Assembly (NCBI GenBank): GCA_036337765.1
Contig: JAYZDP010000139.1
Coordinates: 1 to 64,000, forward strand
Reading direction: 5' to 3'
Source: JAYZDP01 sp036337765
GTDB taxonomy: Bacteria; Acidobacteriota; Thermoanaerobaculia; Multivoradales; Multivoraceae
Length of the DNA: 64,000 bases
The notes beneath the pieces are model-generated. The model made no database searches. It was not told where the DNA came from and was given only the letters and a program-made list of their open reading frames with translations. The position numbers and the translations under genes are program-made. Every line of letters begins with the position of its first letter. Positions within the stretch are counted from its first letter, which is position 1. Of this stretch, positions 56,105 to 62,801 are shown piece after piece.

Positions 56105-57010
56105 ATGAAGTGGATTGGCAACGTCCTGCGGGGCTTTGCCATGGGGTCGGCCGACGTCGTGCCCGGCGTCTCGGGCGGCACCATGGCCTTCGTCCTCGGT
56201 ATCTACGAGGACCTGGTCGCGGCGACGCGGCGATTGACGGACGTCGAGTTTCTAACCCGGTTGCGCCGCTTCGAGCTCCGAGGCGCGCTCGAATACGTCG
56301 ACTGGCGCCTGCTGGTGTCGGTCGGCGCCGGCATCGCGCTCGCTGTTTTGACGCTGGCCCCGTTTCTCGAGTGGGCGCTCGAGAACGAACCGGCGCTTCT
56401 CTGGTCGTTTTTCTTCGGTCTCGTACTGGCGTCGATCTGGGTGGTCGGCAGGCGCGTGCCGTCCTGGAACACTTCGAAGGCCGGCCTGGTGGTTGTCGGT
56501 GCCGCGTTGGCCTGGATCGTCGTCGGCCTGGTACCCGTCTCGACTCCCGACGCGGCCTGGTTCGTCCTGCTGAGCGGCTCGCTCGCCATCTGCGCGATGA
56601 TGCTGCCTGGCATCTCGGGCGCCTTCATCCTCGTTCTCCTGGGGAAGTACGAAACGGCCCTGAGCGCGGTCAACGAGCGCGACCTGCTCACTCTGTTGCT
56701 GCTCGCGTCCGGCGCAGGCCTGGGACTCCTGGTGTTTGCCAGGTTTCTCAACTGGCTCCTGGCCCGCTTCCACGACGCCACGGTGGCAGTGCTCCTCGGC
56801 CTCATGGCCGGCAGCCTGCGTAAGATCTGGCCGTGGAAGGAGACGCTGACCACGCGCCTTGATCATCACGGCGATCTGGTTGCAGTGCTCGAGCACAACG
56901 TCGCACCCGCGCTCGACAACGCAACCCTGATCGCGATCGCCGTCGCGCTGGCCGGGCTCGTGGCCGTGTTTCTACTCGCCCGCCTCGAGAGTCGGGGCAG
57001 CAGTCTCTAG
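56105..57010 (+). CDS. DUF368 membrane protein (polyprenyl-phosphate transporter family)
   Basis: A 301-residue protein of eight or so membrane helices. NVLRGFAMGSADVVPGVSGG with TMAFVLGIYEDLVAA is the DUF368 signature, and ICAMMLPGISGAFILVLLGK is its internal repeat. DUF368 proteins have recently been shown to return undecaprenyl phosphate across the membrane in some bacteria, and a cell-envelope role fits here. The 3' end overlaps the convergent prephenate dehydrogenase gene by 39 bp. Confidence 0.9.
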   Translation: MKWIGNVLRGFAMGSADVVPGVSGGTMAFVLGIYEDLVAATRRLTDVEFLTRLRRFELRGALEYVDWRLLVSVGAGIALAVLTLAPFLEWALENEPALLWSFFFGLVLASIWVVGRRVPSWNTSKAGLVVVGAALAWIVVGLVPVSTPDAAWFVLLSGSLAICAMMLPGISGAFILVLLGKYETALSAVNERDLLTLLLLASGAGLGLLVFARFLNWLLARFHDATVAVLLGLMAGSLRKIWPWKETLTTRLDHHGDLVAVLEHNVAPALDNATLIAIAVALAGLVAVFLLARLESRGSSL

Positions 57011-57730
57011 CACCTCTGCTTCGATCTCTCGCAGGCGCAGGAGAAGCTCGGCGCGCGCCGCCTCCGAGAACGGATTCTCGTTGTGGATGGTGCGAAAGAG
57101 CGCACTCGAAGCCTCGCGAAGTATCTCCTCGATCTTGAGCAGATGCCGGTATGCAGGCGTCGCCAGGCCGAGGTCGGGCAGCTTGATCTCGCGAAGCGCC
57201 TTCGCGATCCAGTGGGTCAGCCCCTGGATGTAGGCCATCTCCCGGTCGTGATCGCTCGGCGACATCTCGATCACTTCCAGGCCGAGCTCGTCGGCGAGAA
57301 AGTCGCGAATCGAGCCCAAACGAGTGGTCCGTAGCGGGCAGACCACGATCTTGAGGCCGCCAATACCGTCTCGGCCCGACTGCGGCCCGAACATCGGATG
57401 GGTGCCGACGATCTCCACCGAGTCGGGCAGAAGGCGCGGCATCAGCTCTAGCGGCCGAGTCTTCACGGAGCCCACGTCGAGCACGAGGCCCGGCAGCCGT
57501 GCGAGGCCCCCCAGCTCCGTTAGCACCCCTTCCATATCCTGAACCGGAACCGCCAGCACGACCACCTCGCAGGCCGCAGTCTCGACGAGCGACCCGGAGC
57601 GCACCCCGAGCTCGGCGGCCCGCGCGGCCACATCACGGCGGTCGTGGACCACGATGTCGAAGTGAGCCCGCAGGTGCTCGGTCATGAAGCGGCCGAAGCT
57701 CCCGAAACCGACGATGCCGAGCGACCTCAT
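56972..57730 (-). CDS. tyrA: prephenate/arogenate dehydrogenase
   Basis: A 252-residue protein. SLGIVGFGSFGRFMTEHL is the NAD(P) loop, VVLAVPVQDMEGVL and VLDVGSVKTRPLELMPRLLP follow, and IVGTHPMFGPQSGRDGIGGL contains the conserved His-Pro-Met-Phe-Gly-Pro active-site motif. DREMAYIQGLTHWIAKAL carries the second conserved His. It makes 4-hydroxyphenylpyruvate (or tyrosine from arogenate). No ACT regulatory domain is attached. The symbol is used for the family; substrate preference is not known. Confidence 0.9.
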   Translation of the reverse strand: MRSLGIVGFGSFGRFMTEHLRAHFDIVVHDRRDVAARAAELGVRSGSLVETAACEVVVLAVPVQDMEGVLTELGGLARLPGLVLDVGSVKTRPLELMPRLLPDSVEIVGTHPMFGPQSGRDGIGGLKIVVCPLRTTRLGSIRDFLADELGLEVIEMSPSDHDREMAYIQGLTHWIAKALREIKLPDLGLATPAYRHLLKIEEILREASSALFRTIHNENPFSEAARAELLLRLREIEAEVLETAAPTLEAGE

Positions 57731-57779
57731 GGGCCGCCGACACTAGCAAAAGCCGGCGAATCGACAGGCCCCGCTGGGT

Positions 57780-57785
57780 TAAGAT
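57780..57785 (+). promoter_or_regulatory. -10-like TAAGAT
   Basis: TAAGAT ends 11 nt before the dipeptidase ATG at 57797, without a clear Shine-Dalgarno. Confidence 0.4.
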
Positions 57786-57796
57786 CGGCGGCTCAG

Positions 57797-59083
57797 ATGC
57801 CCGCCCGCAAGCATAGCGTCGCAGCTCTCGCAGCCGCCATCGGCGCACTCGCGCTGGTGGCCGCCGCCTCGGAGGACGAGGTCGACCGCCTGCGCATCGT
57901 CGGTGAAGTGCTCGACGAGGTGCCGCTCATCGACGGGCACAACGACGTTCCTTGGCAGTACCGGACGAGGGTCGACAACCAGCTCGGGCGCATCGACTTC
58001 CACGACACGACGCGGCTGAGCCCGCCCATGCACACCGACCTGGTCCGGCTGCGCGAGGGCCGGATCGGGGGCCAGTTCTGGTCGGTGTACGTACCCGCCG
58101 ATTTCGCGGATCGGGGAGCGGCAACCGCCGTTTTGGAGCAGATCGATGTGGTCCACCGCTTGGCGGCCCGCTATCCGGACTTCCTGGAGGTCGCCACCAG
58201 TGCCGACGACGTGGTCCGCATCCATGGCGCCGGCAAAGTCGCATCGCTGATCGGCATGGAGGGTGGGCACGCTATCGAGAACTCGCTGGCAGTCCTGCGC
58301 CAGCTCTACGGCGTCGGCGCGCGCTACATGACCCTCACCCATTCGGCCAACGTCGATTGGGCGGACTCGGCAACCGATCGCGCCGAGCACAACGGCCTCA
58401 GCGGCTTCGGTGACGAGGTGGTGCGCGAGATGAACAGGCTCGGCATGCTGGTCGATCTGTCTCACGTATCCGCGAAGACCATGCACGACGCCCTCGACGT
58501 GACCGAGGCGCCGGTGATCTTCTCCCACTCGTCTGCCAGGGGTGTTACCGACCATCCGCGCAACGTGCCCGACGCCGTGCTGCGCCGCCTACCCGAGAAC
58601 GGAGGGGTCGTCATGGTCACCTTCGTACCCCCCTACATCAACGACGGAGTCCGCCAGCACACGGCGGCGGTGGAGCGCGAGACCGAACGGCTCGAGCGCA
58701 CGCTCGGCGACGAGGAGGCAGTGCGGGCGGCAGTACGGCGCTTCTCGGCCGAGCATCGCGCCGCCCCCGCCAGCCTCGCCGACGTCGCTGACCACATCGA
58801 TTACATTCGCGAGATCGCCGGCATCGAGCACATCGGCATCGGCTCGGACTACGACGGCATCACCTCGGTGCCGGCAGGGCTCGAGGACGTCTCCCGTATC
58901 CCGCATCTGCTGGCCGAGCTTCTGGCCCGTGGCTACAGCCGCGACGACATCGCACAGATCGGCGGCCGCAACCTGATTCGGGTCATGCGTCAGAGCGAAG
59001 CTTTGGCGCTGCGGCTGCAGGCCGAGCGCTTCGCTTCGGACCGACTGTTCGGCGGACCCCGCCAGGCCGGGAACGCTCCGTGA
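57797..59083 (+). CDS. exported membrane-dipeptidase (M19) family protein
   Basis: About 428 residues from ATG 57797 (a signal peptide follows: MPARKHSVAALAAAIGALAL); upstream codons lie within the dehydrogenase promoter. The M19 metal site is complete: PLIDGHNDVPWQYR (His-x-Asp), IGMEGGHAIENSL (Glu), LVDLSHVSAKTM (His), VIFSHSSARGV (His) and HIGIGSDYDGI (Asp). It hydrolyses dipeptides or beta-lactam-like bonds in the periplasm or outside the cell. The Nudix gene overlaps its stop (GTGA). Confidence 0.93.
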   Translation: MPARKHSVAALAAAIGALALVAAASEDEVDRLRIVGEVLDEVPLIDGHNDVPWQYRTRVDNQLGRIDFHDTTRLSPPMHTDLVRLREGRIGGQFWSVYVPADFADRGAATAVLEQIDVVHRLAARYPDFLEVATSADDVVRIHGAGKVASLIGMEGGHAIENSLAVLRQLYGVGARYMTLTHSANVDWADSATDRAEHNGLSGFGDEVVREMNRLGMLVDLSHVSAKTMHDALDVTEAPVIFSHSSARGVTDHPRNVPDAVLRRLPENGGVVMVTFVPPYINDGVRQHTAAVERETERLERTLGDEEAVRAAVRRFSAEHRAAPASLADVADHIDYIREIAGIEHIGIGSDYDGITSVPAGLEDVSRIPHLLAELLARGYSRDDIAQIGGRNLIRVMRQSEALALRLQAERFASDRLFGGPRQAGNAP

Positions 59084-59928
59084 GCGAGACACCAGAGGCC
59101 GGCACCGCCGTTGCACCTCGGAGCGCCTCGACAGTGTTGTTGCTCCGGGACGCGACCGACGGTCCAGAAGTCTTCATGGTCGAGCGTCACCAAGGCTCGC
59201 GCTTCATGGCCGGCGCCTACGTCTTTCCGGGCGGACGCGTCGATCCCGACGACAGTGACGTCGAGACCTTCTGCGTCGGTCTCGACGACGCCACAGCTTC
59301 GGCGCGCCTGCATCTTGCCGAGGGTGGGCTGGCCTACTACGTTGCCGCGATTCGCGAATGCTTCGAGGAGGCGGGAGTGCTGCTGGCCTATGGCGACGAC
59401 GATTCGCTGATCGACACCAGCAACCACCCCGAGCTGGGTCCCCGCATCGACTCACTACGCTCGGCACTGAATAGTCGCAAGATCGGCTTCCTCGACCTGG
59501 TTCGCCAGGAGGGCTGGCGTCTCGCTACCGATCACATGCACTACTGGGCCCACTGGATCACTCCGGAAGACTCCCCGGTGCGCTTCACGACACGCTTCTT
59601 TCTGGCGGCAGTGCCCTCCGATCAGGCGGCGGTCCACGACGACGCCGAGGTGACGGGCTCGGCGTGGGTCACTCCCCGAGCGGCGCTGCGCAAAGCCGAG
59701 CGCGAGGAGTGGGCGATCATCTTCCCGACGCTGCGCAACCTCGAGACCATCTGCGATTTCTCGACGGTTGCCGAGGCGGAGGCCGCGGCGCTCGAAAGGC
59801 GCGCGATCGAGACACTCCAGCCGATCATCCTCCACCGCGATGGCGGCATCCAGGCCGTGCTGCCCGGAGACGAAGGCTACGAGGAGGCGCTCGCCGCCGC
59901 TGACTGCGCCAAGGAAGATGGCCAGTGA
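59080..59928 (+). CDS. Nudix hydrolase (NUDT19-like)
   Basis: A 282-residue protein from GTG 59080. VFMVERHQGSRFMAGAYVFP and GGRVDPDD precede the Nudix box AAIRECFEEAGVLLAYG, with the Arg-Glu-x2-Glu-Glu-x-Gly core intact. FTTRFFLAAVPSDQAA and WVTPRAALRKAEREEWAI match the CoA-diphosphatase/NUDT19-type group, larger than the ~150-residue minimal enzymes. Substrate could be acyl-CoA or another nucleoside diphosphate derivative. It is translationally coupled to both neighbours. Confidence 0.88.
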   Translation: MSETPEAGTAVAPRSASTVLLLRDATDGPEVFMVERHQGSRFMAGAYVFPGGRVDPDDSDVETFCVGLDDATASARLHLAEGGLAYYVAAIRECFEEAGVLLAYGDDDSLIDTSNHPELGPRIDSLRSALNSRKIGFLDLVRQEGWRLATDHMHYWAHWITPEDSPVRFTTRFFLAAVPSDQAAVHDDAEVTGSAWVTPRAALRKAEREEWAIIFPTLRNLETICDFSTVAEAEAAALERRAIETLQPIILHRDGGIQAVLPGDEGYEEALAAADCAKEDGQ

Positions 59929-60779
59929 GCGTCCCCGCCACACGCCCCGACATGCCGGTTCCCGGCGAGCTGTCGCAGCTCTCCCCACGGGTGCGCAGAA
60001 TCACCCAGGACAACCCCTCGGTCTTCACCGGTGCGGGGACGAACACCCACCTGGTGGGAACCCGCAACCTGTTCATCCTCGACCCGGGACCCGACGACGA
60101 TGCCCACTTCGAACGGATCGTCGAGGCGGTGGGCGACGCCGGCGTGGCCGCCGTCATTCCGACCCACCACCACGATGACCACTGGCCCCTCGCACCCCGC
60201 CTGGCGGAGCACTTCGGGGCGCCGACGCTGGGGTTCGCGGTGGAGGGCAACTACACCCCGGACCGACTGGTGCGAGACGGCGAGGAGCTCGCCACGGCAG
60301 ACGTCAGCCTCACAGCGATCCACACTCCGGGCCATGCACCGGATCACCTGTGCTACCTGATGCGCGAGGAGCCGACGCTCTTCTCCGGCGACCATGTCAT
60401 GGGCTGGTCGACCTCGGTGATCGCGCCACCCAAGGGCAACCTCAACGACTTCATGGCCTCGCTGCGCCGGCTGAGGGACGTGGCACACGAGCGCATGATC
60501 CCGGCCCACGGCCTGCCGATCTCGACGCCCTACGACCGCATCGAGGAGATCTACGCCCACCGCGAGCAGCGCACCGCGCAGGCCCTTGCGGCTATGGGCG
60601 CGGGCCTCGACAAGATCCCGGAAATGGTCGTTTCAATCTACGCCGACATCGACCAGAAGCTCCACCGGCCCGCCGCATGGTCTCTTCTCGCCCACCTGCA
60701 GGCGCTCGTCGAGGACGGACGTGTCACGATGCAGGGCGAGGCCAACGAGCCCCTCGAAGCGCACTGGCACCTCTCTTGA
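59925..60779 (+). CDS. MBL-fold metallohydrolase (LACTB2-like)
   Basis: A 284-residue protein from GTG 59925 (GTGA overlap with the Nudix gene). VFTGAGTNTHLVGTRNLFIL and DPGPDDDAHFERI lead to the metal site AVIPTHHHDDHWPLAPRL, then IHTPGHAPDHLCYLM, LFSGDHVMGWSTSVI and IPAHGLPISTPYDRIEEIYA. A C-terminal winged-helix-like region (EDGRVTMQGEANEPLEAHW) matches the LACTB2/BLACT type, whose members act as endoribonucleases or thioesterases. With a Nudix partner, CoA-ester breakdown is a plausible shared theme (inference). Confidence 0.88.
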   Translation: MSVPATRPDMPVPGELSQLSPRVRRITQDNPSVFTGAGTNTHLVGTRNLFILDPGPDDDAHFERIVEAVGDAGVAAVIPTHHHDDHWPLAPRLAEHFGAPTLGFAVEGNYTPDRLVRDGEELATADVSLTAIHTPGHAPDHLCYLMREEPTLFSGDHVMGWSTSVIAPPKGNLNDFMASLRRLRDVAHERMIPAHGLPISTPYDRIEEIYAHREQRTAQALAAMGAGLDKIPEMVVSIYADIDQKLHRPAAWSLLAHLQALVEDGRVTMQGEANEPLEAHWHLS

Positions 60780-60784
60780 ACTAG

Positions 60785-60970
60785 TCGCAGGATGCACTTT
60801 CGCTCGGTGAGGCGACGGTGTGCCACATGAAGGCCTTCCGGCGCGGCAACAAGCTCAAGATCGTGTCGCGCGACGAGCGAGTGTGGAATCTGATCGAGTC
60901 GCTGAAGCTCGATCGCATCCTCGATTGCCATCGCAGCGAAGAAGCCGCCCTAGCCGACTTCGTTCAGTAG
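60785..60970 (+). pseudogene. STAS-domain (anti-anti-sigma) remnant
   Basis: A frame closed on the left by a TAG at 60782 reads SQDALSLGEATVCHMKAF, then RRGNKLKIVSRDERVWNL and IESLKLDRILDCHRSEEA, ending at 60970. The last two pieces are the typical C-terminal half of STAS anti-sigma-factor antagonists. The phosphorylatable Ser region and the N-terminal strands are missing, and there is no partner gene. No acceptable start lies upstream except an internal ATG. Confidence 0.65.
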
Positions 60971-61048
60971 CGGGGCCGCGGTGGTCATTGTTGACGGACT
61001 TGTTTGGATCTAGCGCGCTCATACCGCGACCCCGCTACTCATGCTGCG

Positions 61049-61077
61049 CCTCCGGGGGAGGCTCGCCGCGCAGGCCC
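61049..61077 (+). repeat. dispersed intergenic repeat, copy 2
   Basis: CCTCCGGGGG, AG, GCTCGCCGCGCAGGCCC; 27 of 29 bases match the minus strand of 22206-22234. It lies between the STAS remnant and the convergent CRTAC1 gene, just after the stop of the latter. Confidence 0.6.
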
Positions 61078-61094
61078 GGAACCAGAGTCTCGCG

Positions 61095-62801
61095 CTAGGG
61101 GTCTTCTATCCGTGTGCCGGCGCCGGCTACTAGTTCGTGGTAGCTGCCGACCTGGATGTCGGAGAAACGCTCGCGGCGGCCGTCTGGCCAACGCACGACG
61201 ACCGAGACCTTCTTCTTTGCGGCCTCGCCGAGGGCGATGACCACTCGGGGGTCGCGGGCGGAGGCGTAGCTGCCGTCGGTGTGGACTATGCGCGTGGCTG
61301 CGGCGGGGCCTTCTAGCTCGGCGAAGACGGTGGCTCCGTGCGCGTCTCGGCCACCGGCTTGGAGGCGCAGGCGTAGGCCGATCCATGGCCGTGAGGTGTC
61401 GGCTTCGTTGCGCAGCGCCTGGACGGGGCCGCTGTTGTTGGTGACGACGACGTCGGTGTCGCCGTCGTTGTCGATATCGCCAAAAACCGCGCCGCGGCTG
61501 ACCCCGGAGACCGCGAAGGCGGGGCCGGCGACGGCGGTGACGACGTAGAACTCACGCCCACCGTTGGAGCGAAAGAGCTGGTTGTTCTCGTCGAGAGGGT
61601 ACGGATCGGCCTGCCTGTCCGAGCCTGGCGGAAAGGTCACTCCGCCGTTGACGACCAGCAGATCGAGCCAGCCATCGAGGTCGTAGTCGACGAACCCGGT
61701 GCCGAAAGACGTGTAGCTCCAGCTCGGCGTGGCCAGGCCCGCCATCTCTGTCGAGTCCTCGAAAAAACCCCGGCCGTCGTTGACGTACATGGTGTTGGTT
61801 TCGCGGCTGAAGTGGGTCATGAAGATGTCGACGTCACCATCGGCATCGAAGTCCGCCGCGTCGACGCCCATCGACGCTTCCGCTCGACCCTCGGAGTTCA
61901 GCGAGCTCCCGGACGCCAGGCCCTGGTTGCGAAACCTGCCGTCCCCCTGATTGATCCACAGCTGGTTGGGCGTCAGATCGTTGGCGATGTAGAAGTCGAC
62001 GAGACCGTCGCCGTCGAAATCCGCCGTCGACACGCCGAGCCCGTTTCCCGGCTCCTGGGTAAGGCCGGCCCTGGCGCTGACGTCGGCGAACGAGCCGTCA
62101 CCGAGATTGCGGTACAGGCGGTCGGCGGCCGGGCCGTAGGCCTTCGGCAGGCAGTAGTCGTGCACACCGCGCTCGTTGAGGCAGGTCTTGTGCGCGCCGT
62201 AGGAGTACGTCAGGTAGTTGGCGACCACCAGGTCGAGCCAGCCGTCGGCGTCTAGGTCGACAAACGACGCGGAGCTTGAGAAGCGCGCGTCGCCCACTCC
62301 GGCGCGTGCCGTTGCGTTCTCGAAGCGACCCTCGCCGAGGTTGCGCCAGAGCTGATTGGCACCGAAGTTGGTGACGTAGAGATCGATATGGCCGTCGCTA
62401 TCGTAGTCGCCCGTCGCGACACCGATGCCGTAGCCCACGGCCTCGATGCCGCTCGCCTCGGTGACATCGACGAACTGCGCCACGCCATCGGTGAGGTCGT
62501 TGCGAAACAGTCGATCACGCAGCGGAAGGGGCTCGCGCGGCGGCACGATCGCGTCGTCCAAGGTGAGGCCAGGGCCGAGCATCGCGCCCTGGACGAGGTA
62601 GAGGTCGAGGTCGCCGTCACCGTCATAGTCGAACAGCGCCCCGCCGCTGCCGACCACCTCCGGATAGTAGAGGCGTCCCGACATGCCGTTGAAGTGGTGA
62701 AACGACAGCCCCCATTCCGCGGTCGCGTCCGAGAACGGCGCGGCTGCCGGCAGTAGCACTAACGACATTCCGGCGACGAGAATCCGACGGGCCGGCTTCA
62801 G
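61095..62801 (-). CDS. secreted CRTAC1 / ASPIC-UnbV protein (1)
   Basis: About 568 residues if translation begins at the CTG at 62801, which overlaps the upstream stop (CTGA), has GGGGGTGAG 4 bp before it, and gives a proper signal peptide (KPARRILVAGMSLVLLPAAA). The first ATG (62768) would cut the positively charged end. The mature part has repeated FG-GAP/VCBS blades (FDYDGDGDLDLYLVQG, ADFDGDGLVDFYIAND, VDYDLDGWLDLLVVNG), each with an Asp-rich calcium loop. It ends in an ASPIC/UnbV domain (WIGLRLRLQAGGRDAHGATV, VVVRWPDGRRERFSDI). These proteins are abundant in acidobacteria and planctomycetes; their role is unknown. Confidence 0.85.
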   Translation of the reverse strand: MKPARRILVAGMSLVLLPAAAPFSDATAEWGLSFHHFNGMSGRLYYPEVVGSGGALFDYDGDGDLDLYLVQGAMLGPGLTLDDAIVPPREPLPLRDRLFRNDLTDGVAQFVDVTEASGIEAVGYGIGVATGDYDSDGHIDLYVTNFGANQLWRNLGEGRFENATARAGVGDARFSSSASFVDLDADGWLDLVVANYLTYSYGAHKTCLNERGVHDYCLPKAYGPAADRLYRNLGDGSFADVSARAGLTQEPGNGLGVSTADFDGDGLVDFYIANDLTPNQLWINQGDGRFRNQGLASGSSLNSEGRAEASMGVDAADFDADGDVDIFMTHFSRETNTMYVNDGRGFFEDSTEMAGLATPSWSYTSFGTGFVDYDLDGWLDLLVVNGGVTFPPGSDRQADPYPLDENNQLFRSNGGREFYVVTAVAGPAFAVSGVSRGAVFGDIDNDGDTDVVVTNNSGPVQALRNEADTSRPWIGLRLRLQAGGRDAHGATVFAELEGPAAATRIVHTDGSYASARDPRVVIALGEAAKKKVSVVVRWPDGRRERFSDIQVGSYHELVAGAGTRIEDP

